Counted from the first letter of the stretch, positions 50,136-59,445 are shown. The stretch is DNA of 64,000 bases from Clostridia bacterium (GCA_017450005.1 JAFSYM010000155.1:1-64000); one strand, 5' to 3'. Notes: generated by a model from the letters alone, not told the origin. A program made the numbers and translations.

Positions 50136-50454
50136 TTACCTTGTGGGTACAATCGAGTGGAATCTGTCATAGCAATGACACATTCTCTTCTTGTCAGCCT
50201 TTTGCACGGTTTTTCGTGATGAACCGTTTTTTTGCCCCTCTTCACGGAATTATGTGGGATAAGAAAACGTTCCCTTGTTTGTCATTGCGAGCGCCTTTAT
50301 GGCGCGCGGCAATCCGTTCTCCTTCTTGTTCATTTATGCACTGCTGGGGTTACGGATCGCCACGTCGCTTCGCTCCTCGCGATGACACCGCTTTTTATCA
50401 ACATCTGAGTATTCCACAATAATCCGTGATGAACCTTTTTTTGTATACAACATA
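50136..50454. other. repeat-rich stretch without a gene
   Basis: No supported reading frame. It contains a direct repeat CGTGATGAACCNTTTTTTTG near 50214 and 50425 (a related CCGTGATGAACC occurs near 143) and the inverted repeat at 50281-50387. It looks like a sink for short repeats between two units that end or start here. Confidence 0.55.
50281..50387. repeat. inverted dispersed repeat, complete
   Basis: GTCATTGCGAGCG...GGCAATCCG on the left and CGGATCGCCACG...CTCGCGATGAC on the right form a large inverted repeat with a small loop. Same family as 50011-50040. Confidence 0.6.
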
Positions 50455-50483
50455 CAAAAGGAGCTGCCCCGCAGGACAGCTCC
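50455..50483 (-). terminator. terminator of the aquaporin gene
   Basis: On the minus strand GGAGCTGTCC and GGGCAGCTCC form a stem with one mismatch and a short loop, followed by TTTTG. It lies about 20 bases after the aquaporin stop. Confidence 0.75.
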
Positions 50484-50504
50484 CGATCCGTATTCGATTT
50501 TCGC

Positions 50505-51173
50505 TTAGTCTTCCTTCTTCGACGCAAGGAACTTGTAGCACAGCGCCGCAAGCACACCGCCGACCAGCGGGGCGACGATGAAAACCCACACGTTTTTGAG
50601 CGCGTCGCCGCCGACGAACAGCGCCGGGCCGAAGCTGCGCGCGGGGTTGACGGACGTGCCGGTAAAGGCGATGCCGAGAATGTGCACCATCGTCAGCGAC
50701 AGGCCGATCACGATACCGGCGACCGCGCCGTTCTCCACCTTGGACGTGACGCCCAGGATCGCCAGAACAAAAACGAAGGTCAGGATCACTTCGATCACAA
50801 GGGACGGCACCACGCGGCCGTCGAACAGGCCGTTGGCTCCGAGGCCGCTTTCCTTGCCCACGAAAGCCATCAGCGCGGCTGCACCGGCCGTCGCGCCGAG
50901 GAACTGCGCCACGACGTAGCCGAAGAAGTCCGCCACGCTCATTTTGCCGCTGACAAGCATGGCAATGGAAACCGCGGGGTTGATGTGGCAGCCGGAAACG
51001 TTGCCGATCGAGTACGCCATCGCCACGATCACCAGACCGAAGGCCAGAGCCGTCAGCAGGTAGCCGGCGGGGTTATCGACCGAGCATTTCGTCACGACAG
51101 CCGTACCGCATGCGAAGAAGACCAGCACAAACGTGCCGATAAACTCCGCGACGTATTTTTTGATTGCGTTCAT
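50505..51173 (-). CDS. aquaporin (MIP family, AqpZ-like)
   Basis: 222 residues with six membrane helices and the two half-helix motifs: SGCHINPAVS (first NPA) and GTSVNPARSFGPAL (second NPA with Arg). A His/Phe-type narrow filter and the short loop before the second NPA favour a water channel rather than a glycerol facilitator. It would equilibrate water across the membrane under osmotic change. AAGGAGG lies before the ATG. Monocistronic with its own terminator. Confidence 0.92.
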   Translation of the reverse strand: MNAIKKYVAEFIGTFVLVFFACGTAVVTKCSVDNPAGYLLTALAFGLVIVAMAYSIGNVSGCHINPAVSIAMLVSGKMSVADFFGYVVAQFLGATAGAAALMAFVGKESGLGANGLFDGRVVPSLVIEVILTFVFVLAILGVTSKVENGAVAGIVIGLSLTMVHILGIAFTGTSVNPARSFGPALFVGGDALKNVWVFIVAPLVGGVLAALCYKFLASKKED

Positions 51174-51222
51174 TGAGATTTCCTCCTTGAAATTTGATGG
51201 CTTCAGTATAGCATATTATGCC

Positions 51223-51873
51223 TCAGTTGTCTACATAATTCAGAATTTCTTCTGCACTTTCCGCAAAAAGCTCAGCACCTGCCGCTTCCAGCTCGCTCCG
51301 GCTGCGAAAGCCCCAGAGCGCCGCCACGGTGCGCACGCCGGCGTTCAGTCCCGTCTGCACGTCCGCCCGCGAATCGCCGACGTACAGCGTCTGCTGTGCC
51401 GTCACGCCGAGCAGACGTTCGAGGTATATGACGCCGTCCGGCGCAGGCTTCGTGCGCCGTCCGTCCGCGGGCCCCGTCGCCGCGTCGAGCAGGCCGGGGA
51501 AATAATGCGCGCACAGCGGCCGCACCGCATTGTCCTGCTTGTTGGAAAGCACCGCCGTGCGGATGCCTCTTGCTCGCAGCGCGCGCAGCAGCTCGCAAGC
51601 GCCCGGATACGGTTTCGTTTTGTCGTACTGGTGCGCGGTGTAGCGCGCGTCATAGGCGCGCAGAACCGCCTGAAACCGATCCGGCTCCACGGCATGCGGC
51701 AGCGCACGTTCGATCAGCTTGACCGCCCCGTTGCCGACAAACCGGCGAATTTCCTCGCGCGTGCGCGGGGGATAGCCGAACTGCCGCAGCGTGTAATTCA
51801 CGCTGTCCGTGAGGTCGTCGAGCGTATCGAGCAGCGTACCGTCCAGATCAAAAATCACGGCTGTTGTCTGCAT
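51223..51873 (-). CDS. HAD-family phosphoglycolate phosphatase-like
   Basis: 216 residues with HAD motifs in order: FDLDGTLLDT (8-17), a cap domain of about 60 helical residues, VLSNKQD (about 107-113), the lysine in TKPAPDG and VGDSRADVQTG. This matches the Gph/PGP clade that removes phosphate from 2-phosphoglycolate formed by DNA repair, or a similar small phosphatase. Starts 5 bases after the PHP gene. Substrate is a family guess. Confidence 0.9.
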   Translation of the reverse strand: MQTTAVIFDLDGTLLDTLDDLTDSVNYTLRQFGYPPRTREEIRRFVGNGAVKLIERALPHAVEPDRFQAVLRAYDARYTAHQYDKTKPYPGACELLRALRARGIRTAVLSNKQDNAVRPLCAHYFPGLLDAATGPADGRRTKPAPDGVIYLERLLGVTAQQTLYVGDSRADVQTGLNAGVRTVAALWGFRSRSELEAAGAELFAESAEEILNYVDN

Positions 51874-51878
51874 GTGTA

Positions 51879-52724
51879 TCAGCCTCCTGCCCGTGCGGCG
51901 AGTTTTTCGTAGAAATCGTACGGCACACAGAGCGAACCTTTGCCGGTACCGAGCAGAACGTGCGCCTTGCGCGTGCCGTGGAAGTCCGATCCGCCGCTCT
52001 CAAGCAAGCCGAAATGCGCGGCAATCCGCTGCGCCTCGGCGGTCTTCTGCGCGTCAAAGTCTGTGTAATGCGTCTCCATCGCGTCGAGTCCCGCGTCGAC
52101 GGCATGCGGCAGGAAGTCGCAGAGTGTTTGCGCATCCATATTCAGGAACGGATGCGCCAGCACCGTAACGACGCCGAACGGTTTGAGAAAGCGGATCACG
52201 GAGAGCGTGTCCGGCCGTTTGCCGGGCACATAGAACCCGACGCTCTCGCTCAAGAGCGTATCGAACGCCTCCTGTGTGGAAGCGACGTAACCCTTTGACA
52301 CCAGCACATGCGCGACCGGGTTGCGGTTGAACTCCTCGCTGTGCGTGAGCGCTTCGACCTCCGCGCGCGTAATCGCATAGCCGTTCGCGCGCAGACGCTC
52401 CAGCAGGAGATCGTTGTTTCTGTGCTTCTCCTCCCGCTGTTTCTGCAGCGGTACGTCGATCGCCGCCCATGCGTCCGGCGGCAGGAACAGGCCGACCAGA
52501 TGCAGCTCCGTTCCGTTGTATGCCGTCGTGAACTCACAGCCCGCAACCGTTTCTATCCCTTCCTGTTTGCCGGTATCCAGGAATTCGCGCAGTCCCGCCA
52601 CGGTGTTGTGATCCGTCAGCGCGACGGCGGACAGGCCGCATTCTTTGGCCGCCAGCACAAGCTCCCGCGGCGACAGTGAACCGTCCGAGCAGTTGGAATG
52701 TGTATGCAGATCGCATCGTTTCAT
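51879..52724 (-). CDS. PHP-domain phosphoesterase (RNase AM / nucleoside bisphosphate type)
   Basis: 281 residues with PHP metal motifs: CDLHTHS (4-10), ALTDHN (35-40), GCEFTT, AHPFLN and GGSDFHG. An insert from about 70 to 150 (QREEKHRNNDLLLERLRANG) is typical of the YciV/RNase AM clade. It hydrolyses 3',5'-nucleoside bisphosphates or trims the 5' ends of rRNA. The start overlaps the CorA-like stop by ATGA. The HAD gene follows, so both phosphatases sit at the end of the defence-like unit. Confidence 0.88.
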   Translation of the reverse strand: MKRCDLHTHSNCSDGSLSPRELVLAAKECGLSAVALTDHNTVAGLREFLDTGKQEGIETVAGCEFTTAYNGTELHLVGLFLPPDAWAAIDVPLQKQREEKHRNNDLLLERLRANGYAITRAEVEALTHSEEFNRNPVAHVLVSKGYVASTQEAFDTLLSESVGFYVPGKRPDTLSVIRFLKPFGVVTVLAHPFLNMDAQTLCDFLPHAVDAGLDAMETHYTDFDAQKTAEAQRIAAHFGLLESGGSDFHGTRKAHVLLGTGKGSLCVPYDFYEKLAARAGG

Positions 52725-54034
52725 GTTCTGTCACTCTTGTTTCCTTTCCAGAAGAGAATAATAATAGCTGCCGTCAGAAGGATACCTGCCGTTATGACAA
52801 GACTGATGATTGAATGCAAAGTAACCGCTTGACGGAATCTGTCCATAAAGTCCGCAAAATCAATCAGCGCCGAAAAGATTGCGAATACCGACAACGCGCC
52901 CAGCAAACTGCCGATCTTTCGTTCGCGTTCCTGACGGCGTTCCTCCTGTTCCTGTCTGCGCGCATGGCGCAAAACGCTCAACTGATCGTTGACATCCTCG
53001 AGATCCTGCACCAGATTGTCCAGTTCCAGGATGCGGTACATGTCGCTGTAAATTGTCTGCATGTGCCGGTCGTCCGAGATCACGCGGAACGCATAGCGCG
53101 TTTTGAGCGAAACGACGCCGTCATGCAGATTGTTTGCCTCCTGCAGACCCACGTCCTGCCGGGCGAACGCCTCGATATAGGCAACCGAAGCGAATCGCTG
53201 GTTGAGCAGCAGCAGATACAGCGCGTGGTAATCGCAGCACAGACGCCTGTACTGAAACGAGTGCGGCTCTTCCACGACACATGCCAGACCGTCCTGACTG
53301 CCGCCCCAGAACGTATCGGTGCCGAACCGGCGGTTTATTTCATACGGCGTGTCCGTCGCCGCTTTGTCGGAAAAGCCTATATGATACCCGTGTGCCAGCA
53401 GATAGGCGTAATACTCGTTTTCTTCCTGATCGAATTTCCACGGGCGCGTTTTCAGGAACGTGAGGATGTTGCCCTGTCTTTTCAGGCGGGACAAATTGTG
53501 GAAGCAGAGAACCGTCCCGCTCTGTTCCTGCGGCAGAATCCGTCCGATTGCCGTCTCCGGACTGATCTTATCTTCAGGAAATTCTTCCAGCCCCGATTCG
53601 TTATTACGCAGACTGCGGAACAGAAAAGTAAACTCCGCGATCTCCTGGGCATCCATCCCGTCGTAACGCATGTGAAATTCCAGAAACGCAACGTTTGTCC
53701 CGAACCAATACAACGTAATCGTCTGCAGAACAGGCGAAACTGCATGATAGTCATTTATTTTGCGCGATTTAAACCGCTTGCGGATCGTCTCGCCGAAAAG
53801 ATACAGCGGCAGTTCCTGCGCCTGCGTATACTGAAAAATACGCAGCCGATCGTCCTGCGCGCTGTCCACGCCGGGCGCGTAGTGCAGCAGATACTGTGTG
53901 TGGAACTGCGAGTCGACGCACGCCCAGCTGTCCTGCGCGGCAAGATAAGATTTCAGCTTGTCCGGCTGCGTCACCCGCAGCGGAAAGATGAAAAAGCCGC
54001 AGTTGTAAAACGTTTTTTCTCCCATCTCACGCAT
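52721..54034 (-). CDS. CorA-like two-helix membrane protein without GMN motif
   Basis: About 437 residues. A large cytosolic domain (about 1-340, with strands and helices such as ITLYWFGTNVAFLEFHMRYD) is followed by a charged coiled coil (DLEDVNDQLSVLRHARRQEQ) and two C-terminal membrane helices (about 370-395 and 405-428). This is the layout of CorA metal channels, but the GMN selectivity motif is absent, so I do not call it a magnesium channel. ATG 54034 has GAGGAG upstream; longer frames lack support. Lies between the YunG-like and PHP genes with tight spacing. Function unknown; it may be a membrane effector. Confidence 0.65.
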   Translation of the reverse strand: MREMGEKTFYNCGFFIFPLRVTQPDKLKSYLAAQDSWACVDSQFHTQYLLHYAPGVDSAQDDRLRIFQYTQAQELPLYLFGETIRKRFKSRKINDYHAVSPVLQTITLYWFGTNVAFLEFHMRYDGMDAQEIAEFTFLFRSLRNNESGLEEFPEDKISPETAIGRILPQEQSGTVLCFHNLSRLKRQGNILTFLKTRPWKFDQEENEYYAYLLAHGYHIGFSDKAATDTPYEINRRFGTDTFWGGSQDGLACVVEEPHSFQYRRLCCDYHALYLLLLNQRFASVAYIEAFARQDVGLQEANNLHDGVVSLKTRYAFRVISDDRHMQTIYSDMYRILELDNLVQDLEDVNDQLSVLRHARRQEQEERRQERERKIGSLLGALSVFAIFSALIDFADFMDRFRQAVTLHSIISLVITAGILLTAAIIILFWKGNKSDRT

Positions 54035-54065
54035 CTCATACTCTCCTCTGCAAACAATGGTTGAA

Positions 54066-54512
54066 TCAGCGCTTGGATTCTGCGCCGTCCGGTGCCCCGA
54101 TCCGCTCGAGCAGCGCATACCGCAGAAGCTCGTACCGCTGCCGCTTTTCCTCTTTTGCAAAATGCGCGTCGCGGCTCTGCGGAACACCGTCCGCATAATT
54201 CAGAACCTTGCTGCCGAACTGTGCGCTCGTCAGATCGAACACACACGTGCCCACACGGTTGAAGCAGTGGTAGTTGCCGTCGCCGAGCGGGATGCCGTAC
54301 ACCTCGCCGCCGAACAGATCCTGCATCAGAAACGCCGTGATCGAGCACTGGCCTTTGGTTCTGTTGTCTTCGCTCCACTGCGCGCGCATCCGCGGCGCGC
54401 ATGTTTCGGCGCACCAGATCTGCATGAGCAGCGCATAGCACTCGTGCGGCGTCAAACCCTGCGCCGAGCGGATATCCGCCGTTTGCCAGCCATAAAAGTT
54501 GTATTCGTTCAT
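54066..54512 (-). CDS. YunG-like protein
   Basis: 148 residues. The core WSEDNRTKGQCSITAFLMQD followed by LFGGEVYGIPLGDGNYHCFNR and FDLTSAQFG corresponds to Bacillus YunG: Gln-Cys, then Asp, Gly-Gly, a His-Tyr and Asn-Arg block. The Cys and His spacing would suit a cysteine hydrolase or deamidase, but YunG has no proven activity. It is cytosolic. AAAGGAATAAG stands before the ATG, only 7 bases after the DUF262 stop. Confidence 0.7.
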   Translation of the reverse strand: MNEYNFYGWQTADIRSAQGLTPHECYALLMQIWCAETCAPRMRAQWSEDNRTKGQCSITAFLMQDLFGGEVYGIPLGDGNYHCFNRVGTCVFDLTSAQFGSKVLNYADGVPQSRDAHFAKEEKRQRYELLRYALLERIGAPDGAESKR

Positions 54513-54519
54513 ATATAAC

Positions 54520-56265
54520 TTATTCCTTTAAAAGTCCGTTATTTCCCAGATACTCTGTAAAGGCAAAGATAATCGACGCTGTTCGCTGTACGATATCTTT
54601 TTCTTGAAAATCATTCCTTGTATTCGCAAAATCAAGAAGCTCCCTGATCTGTGTTCCTGCCTTGAACTGGTTACGCATATTGGTATAACCCTGATAATAC
54701 TTCTTCTTATCAGTAAAACGATAATCAGATGCACTGATATTAATTCGCTTTTCAAGTAAAGCCTTATTGCCAAGGGCTTCCAGACTATGCGCATTTGAGA
54801 GTGAACGTTCCTTATCCTGACGACCTCTCGAAAAAATATGCTCAATTTCTAAACGAGCTTCCAGCGGAAGGAGCACTTGCTCATCATCTTGATACGCCCA
54901 CCATGTAAGCATCGATCTTGTAATAGCACGATTATTACTAAACGCATAGTTGTTAAACATGTTAGTGACCGATTGCACATCGAAACGGAACCCGTCAAAT
55001 GTGACTGGATCCCCATTCACAATGTTGACCATCTCTGCATACACAGGCGTACGCAAAGCATTCACGCCTGGATTTGTCACCGCATAAGTCCAAATGAACG
55101 CTGTGATCTTATTCAAAAACTCACAGAATGCGTCATCGTCCAGCATACCGTTCTCATCACGGTTTGCCATGTAATAAACCGATACGATATATGCCCACAT
55201 ACCATTCGGCGCATAGTTTAAAACAAAAAGCCTACGCAGTACCTTTTCAGCAAAACGGTCTTTATTCTGAAGTTCAACATCGCTCCAAAAATTCGTAAGA
55301 TCAATGAGATTTTCGAATGTCTTATCGTTTTTTAGAAGAGCGTAACCATTCTTTTCATAGAATTTACGAAGCGCTTCTGTTGTTGACTGTTTAATGCCTT
55401 GCTTTGCGCGCTCATAATACATATAGCGTGTAAATGCCTCATCCATGGATGTTCCAACCTGTGGATGATATATCTTAGAGCATAGTTCTTCTAACTGTTT
55501 CCAGCGGTCAATGAAATCCTTCTTCTGACCCTTATTTGAATAATACTTATAAAACTGTGCCTTGAAAATATCAGAATCCGAAAGAGGTTTACCTCTATCA
55601 TTCAAGGTCGAAAATATTCTCAATGCTGTATCTTGTGATTCTGCTTCAATCGGCAACAGGATGCAGTTATTCAGAATACGAGTCGGAAGATGCGCAAAAT
55701 AACTTGGGTAATCTTCAAGAAATTGATCAATCTTCTTCTGGAAAAATCGATAATTCTGTGCGTACTGACTCTTCTGGCTATCAGTAGCCACACCTGTACG
55801 TAGAATATCCTTCAGCTCCTGTTTTGCATCATCCGTAGCAACTTCTGATTCTAACTTCAGGGAATCCATATCTGGCTTATCGAACTCATCTGTCTTCCAA
55901 ATACATTGTTCGATATTCTTTCTGGTTGATACCGAAAGATCATCCTTCATCTTTCCATAACGAGCATGAAAAGCGCGAAGGAGAAGCATAAGCGTAGTCA
56001 GACGCTGCTGGCCATCAATGACCTCTTGTTTCTTATTCTCATTCAAGAAAGTTACAATCGGTCCAAGAAAATACTCATCATTATGACGATCAAACTTATC
56101 GCAATCATTATCTGGAAATGCGAAGGAAAAAATGTCATCCCAAAGCGTCTGACATTCCTTTTCTTCCCAAGCATACGGGCGCTGATAATCTGGAATAAGA
56201 AAATCAGCTTTATTATCACCCAGCAAGAGTTTCACACTCTTTTGTTCAATACCTAACTTTGACAT
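54520..56265 (-). CDS. DUF262/DUF1524 GmrSD-like restriction protein
   Basis: 581 residues. The DUF262 part has IPDYQRPYAWEEKE (24-37) and VIDGQQRLTTLMLL (DGQQR), the ParB-like nucleotide motif. The C-terminal DUF1524 part has LEIEHIFSRGR (near 475), the HNH-like nuclease motif, and a late NISASDYRF. GmrSD proteins are type IV enzymes that cleave phage DNA with glucosylated hydroxymethylcytosine; related DUF262 proteins act in other defences. The gene is visibly AT-richer than its neighbours, with many AAT, ATA and TTT codons, pointing to horizontal transfer. GAGAGGTAAC precedes the ATG. Confidence 0.88.
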   Translation of the reverse strand: MSKLGIEQKSVKLLLGDNKADFLIPDYQRPYAWEEKECQTLWDDIFSFAFPDNDCDKFDRHNDEYFLGPIVTFLNENKKQEVIDGQQRLTTLMLLLRAFHARYGKMKDDLSVSTRKNIEQCIWKTDEFDKPDMDSLKLESEVATDDAKQELKDILRTGVATDSQKSQYAQNYRFFQKKIDQFLEDYPSYFAHLPTRILNNCILLPIEAESQDTALRIFSTLNDRGKPLSDSDIFKAQFYKYYSNKGQKKDFIDRWKQLEELCSKIYHPQVGTSMDEAFTRYMYYERAKQGIKQSTTEALRKFYEKNGYALLKNDKTFENLIDLTNFWSDVELQNKDRFAEKVLRRLFVLNYAPNGMWAYIVSVYYMANRDENGMLDDDAFCEFLNKITAFIWTYAVTNPGVNALRTPVYAEMVNIVNGDPVTFDGFRFDVQSVTNMFNNYAFSNNRAITRSMLTWWAYQDDEQVLLPLEARLEIEHIFSRGRQDKERSLSNAHSLEALGNKALLEKRINISASDYRFTDKKKYYQGYTNMRNQFKAGTQIRELLDFANTRNDFQEKDIVQRTASIIFAFTEYLGNNGLLKE

Positions 56266-56415
56266 CTACGTTACCTCTCAATCCGCAAAAGCACAAATCC
56301 CATTCTGAAAAACTAAAAGAATGCGCAATTCTTCATAATCTAACCTTGTGCATCTCTTCCATATTCAACTGTAATAGTAATCTTCATCTTTCGGTTCATG
56401 TGGCATAGAGATATA
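56266..56415. other. 150-bp AT-rich spacer
   Basis: Contains the upstream region of the DUF262 gene and the tail of rlmD. No hairpin, repeat or clear promoter consensus was found. Confidence 0.45.
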
Positions 56416-57777
56416 CTATTCTTTTTGTCTTTGCAAAAAGCACACCGTCTCGACGTGCCCGGTGCGCGGGAACATGTCGAACGGGGCGGCGGTCTGCACG
56501 GTGTAGCCGCCCGTCTGCAGCAGCGCGACGTCGCGCGCGAGTGTGGCGCTGTCGCATGAGACGTAGACGATGCGGTCGGGTGCAAAGCGCAGGATGGTTC
56601 CGATCAGCTCCGGCGCGCACCCCTTGCGCGGCGGGTCGACAAGCACGACGCCCGGCCGTACCCCCTCGCCCTCGAGTGTTGCGGCGGCCTCGGCCGCATC
56701 CGCACACAAAAAGCGCGCGTTGCCGATGCCGTTGCGCGCGGCGTTGTACCGCGCATCCTCAACCGCCTCCGGAATGATCTCGACGCCGATGATCTCTTTG
56801 GCGCGATCCGCCATCGACAGGCCGATCGTGCCCGCGCCGCAGTACAGGTCGAGCACCGTCTCCCCTTCCGGCGCGGCAAGCTGTGATGCCTTGCGATAGA
56901 TCGCCTCGGCCTGCAATGTGTTCACCTGATAGAACGAGAGCGCATTCAGCCGCACCGACAGGCCGCAAAGCACGTCTTCAATCGTGCCGTCGCCGCGCAG
57001 CGGAATGCACTGCCTGCCGAGAATGACGTTGGTGTCGTCGGGGTTGACGTTCAGCACAACCGTTTTGATCTGCGGCTCGGCCGCCTGCAGCGCGTCGCAC
57101 AGCGCGTCGGCGTGCGGCAGCTTCATCTTTGTTGCGACGACGCAGACGAGCATCTGCCTTGTATGCTCGCCCTGCCGGATATAGATATGCCGCAGCAGAC
57201 CGTGACCGGTCTGCTCGTCATAGACCGGAATATGGTAAGTTTGTATCCATGTATCGAAAACGTCCAGCACCGCGCGGAACGACGGCGGCTGCAGGCGGCA
57301 GTCGCGGCAGTCGATTACCCTGTGGCTGCGCGGGGCGAAAAAGCCGATCTGCACCTTTCCGTCAGACGCAGCCAGCGGATACTGCGCCTTGTTGCGATAG
57401 CCGTCGACCTTCGGCGAGGGAACGATGGGCTCGACCGGTCCGGCATACTGCCCGATGCGCCGCAGATTCTCGCGCACCTGGTTTTCCTTCAGCCGCAGCT
57501 CCGCTTTGTAGGTGATGTGGCGGAACAGACAGCCGCCGCACCGCGGGAACGCGGCGCAGTCCGGCACGATGCGGTCGGGCGACGCGCGGTGGATCTCCAC
57601 CGCTTTGCCGAATGCATAGGTTTTTTTGACCTTGACGATATGCGCGGTGATCTCATCGCCGACGGCCGTCGCCGGAACCAGCACGGCCATGCCGTCCGCA
57701 TGCCCGACGCCGCTGCCCGAAAGCGTGCAGTCCGTGACGGTCAGCGCAATGCGCTCGTTCTTCTTCAATGCGATCAC
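56416..57777 (-). CDS. rlmD: 23S rRNA (uracil-5-)-methyltransferase RlmD/RlmCD
   Basis: 453 residues. A TRAM domain at the N-terminus (ALKKNERIALTVTDCTLSGS), an iron-sulfur type Cys set (CAAFPRCGGC and a later CRDC), then a SAM-binding domain with LDLYCGAGTIGLS. SCDSATLARD carries the nucleophilic Cys. Gram-positive members methylate one or two uridines (U747/U1939) in 23S rRNA. The order and length fit the family. It lies outside the AT-rich unit and ends 150 bases before it on the same strand. Confidence 0.92.
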   Translation of the reverse strand: MIALKKNERIALTVTDCTLSGSGVGHADGMAVLVPATAVGDEITAHIVKVKKTYAFGKAVEIHRASPDRIVPDCAAFPRCGGCLFRHITYKAELRLKENQVRENLRRIGQYAGPVEPIVPSPKVDGYRNKAQYPLAASDGKVQIGFFAPRSHRVIDCRDCRLQPPSFRAVLDVFDTWIQTYHIPVYDEQTGHGLLRHIYIRQGEHTRQMLVCVVATKMKLPHADALCDALQAAEPQIKTVVLNVNPDDTNVILGRQCIPLRGDGTIEDVLCGLSVRLNALSFYQVNTLQAEAIYRKASQLAAPEGETVLDLYCGAGTIGLSMADRAKEIIGVEIIPEAVEDARYNAARNGIGNARFLCADAAEAAATLEGEGVRPGVVLVDPPRKGCAPELIGTILRFAPDRIVYVSCDSATLARDVALLQTGGYTVQTAAPFDMFPRTGHVETVCFLQRQKE

Positions 57778-57824
57778 CTCAAATAATTATTATACAAAAT
57801 AAAAGCCTGCATGTCAATTCAGCA

Positions 57825-57852
57825 TTGACATTTTTCGGCGATATGCTACACT
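57825..57852 (+). promoter_or_regulatory. sigma-A promoter of the phosphatase-superfamily gene
   Basis: TTGACA (57825-57830) and TACACT (57847-57852), 16 bases apart, 18 bases before the start codon. Confidence 0.7.
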
Positions 57853-57870
57853 GAATGCGAGGTGATTGTT

Positions 57871-58656
57871 ATGCAGGAAATCTACTGTCCGCTGCATCTG
57901 ACCGGCGTCGCCGCCGCGGTTGCCGGCGCATTGGGCGTCGAGCCGCCGAAAGAGTCCGCCCCTGCGCTCGAACCGATTGCCGCGCTGTGCAAAGGCGGCG
58001 TTGACCGTGTGCTGATGTACAACCCGGACGCTGTCGCGCTGTGGCTGTTTGAAAAATATACCGACCTGTTTCTGCCCGTCATGCGCCGCACGCAGCTCAC
58101 GCTGCCGCTGCAGACGGTCATGCCGTCCGTCACGCCGGTCTGTTTCGGCACGATGTACACGGGCGCCGAACCTGCCGTGCACGGCATACAGAGCTATACA
58201 AAACCCGTCATCCGCACGGACACGGTTTTTGACGCGCTGCTGCGCGCGGGCAAAAAGCCGTGTATCATTTCGACCGGAAACGACAGTATGTCGCGCATTT
58301 TTCTGGAGCGGGACATGGACTACTGCATCGTCGACACGCCGGACGAAGCAAACGCGAAGGCGCTTGAATTGATCGAGCGCGACCGGCATGACCTGATCGC
58401 CGTCTACAACGGCAATTACGACGGCACCATGCACAAATTCGGCCCCGAAAGCCCGGAAGCGCTCGCCGCGCTGCGGCACAACGTCAACGCCTTTTCGACG
58501 CTGGCCGACGCGGTACAGGCACACTGGACGGCGCACCGCACGCTGGCCGCTTTCGCGCCGGATCACGGCTGCCACGAGATTGACGGCGACTGCGGCAGCC
58601 ACGGGCTGTATATGCCGGAGGATATGAACATCATTCATTTTTACGGCATCGTATAA
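57871..58656 (+). CDS. alkaline-phosphatase-superfamily hydrolase
   Basis: About 261 residues. VTPVCFGTMYTGAEPAVHG aligns with the nucleophile loop of type I phosphodiesterases/phosphatases (Thr-x-x-Phe-Gly...Tyr-Thr-Gly). LIAVYNGNYDGTMHKFG and FAPDHGCHEIDG then GSHG give the Asp-His metal residues. It is shorter than typical family members (over 400 residues), so it is a minimal core. No signal peptide. Start ATG 57871 follows GAGGTGAT by 5 bases. Natural substrate unknown. Confidence 0.8.
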   Translation: MQEIYCPLHLTGVAAAVAGALGVEPPKESAPALEPIAALCKGGVDRVLMYNPDAVALWLFEKYTDLFLPVMRRTQLTLPLQTVMPSVTPVCFGTMYTGAEPAVHGIQSYTKPVIRTDTVFDALLRAGKKPCIISTGNDSMSRIFLERDMDYCIVDTPDEANAKALELIERDRHDLIAVYNGNYDGTMHKFGPESPEALAALRHNVNAFSTLADAVQAHWTAHRTLAAFAPDHGCHEIDGDCGSHGLYMPEDMNIIHFYGIV

Positions 58657-58674
58657 GACCGCGTTCTGTCTGCA

Positions 58675-59322
58675 TTACCTGTCCTCCGTCAGCAGGCCGG
58701 ACAGCGTGATGGGGATCGGCTCGCCCAGAAAGGTCGGCTTCGGCCGGAGCGTGGTATATACGACGTCCTTGCTGCGCGCGAGCAGTTCGCGCAGGTCGTT
58801 GTATGTTTTGCAGTATGCATTCGGCGCAGCCGCCGCACTGTCCGCGTCCAGACCCAGCCGACGCGCGTCGTACACGGCGCGGTATAGATGGTAGCGCTGC
58901 GTGACGATCAGCGGACGCCGCACGGCAAAAACGTCTCTGGCGCGGTACATCGACTCGTAGGTGGAGAAGCCCGCGTGGTCGAGGAAGATCGCCTCTTCCG
59001 GCACACCCTGCGCCATGGCGTAGCGTTTCATGGCGTGTACTTCGTCATAGTCCGCCCGTCCGTGATCGCCGCTCATCAGCAGCCGGTCGGACGCCCCCGC
59101 TTTGTACAGCTCGATCGCCCGGTCGAGCCGGTCGCGCAGCATGGCCGACGGCTGATCGCCGTATACCATGCAGCCGAGCACAAGGATGCAGTCATAGCTG
59201 CCGTCCACGGCGTCGGGGATGTGCGGCTTTGCCTGCCGGATCACGCCGGCGCTGACGAAGAGTGCGAGCAGCAGCGCGGCGGCGCATGCCGCTGCGCCGA
59301 ATCTGAAAAGTTTGCGTACCAT
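58675..59322 (-). CDS. SanA/YdcF/ElyC-family (DUF218) membrane protein
   Basis: About 215 residues with one N-terminal helix (about 8-25) and a DUF218 domain. ILVLGCMVYGDQPSAMLRDR, LLMSGDHGRADYDEVHAMK and IVTQRYHLYRAVYDARRLG are the typical blocks. Family members affect envelope permeability and vancomycin sensitivity in E. coli. It is a probable extracytoplasmic or membrane-bound factor. ATG 59322 has GGAGG upstream; the longer frame starts at 59376 without a ribosome site. Convergent with the phosphatase gene and divergent from the FAD oxidoreductase. Confidence 0.85.
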   Translation of the reverse strand: MVRKLFRFGAAACAAALLLALFVSAGVIRQAKPHIPDAVDGSYDCILVLGCMVYGDQPSAMLRDRLDRAIELYKAGASDRLLMSGDHGRADYDEVHAMKRYAMAQGVPEEAIFLDHAGFSTYESMYRARDVFAVRRPLIVTQRYHLYRAVYDARRLGLDADSAAAAPNAYCKTYNDLRELLARSKDVVYTTLRPKPTFLGEPIPITLSGLLTEDR

Positions 59323-59416
59323 AGCTTGTCCTCCTTTTTTATTTGAGAATACCGCATTAATCTCAGTATTCGGCAAAGAAAGAGTAAAGAAACGGCAAAG
59401 ATTTTTGATTTTGCAC

Positions 59417-59445
59417 TTGCAACGCGACTTGATAAATGGTATGAT
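59417..59445 (+). promoter_or_regulatory. sigma-A promoter of the FAD oxidoreductase operon
   Basis: TTGCAA (59417-59422) and TATGAT (59440-59445), 17 bases apart, about 45 bases before the start codon. Confidence 0.6.

Noticed and set aside
52721..54034. Calling the two-helix protein a CorA magnesium transporter
   Set aside because: The GMN motif that defines CorA selectivity is absent.
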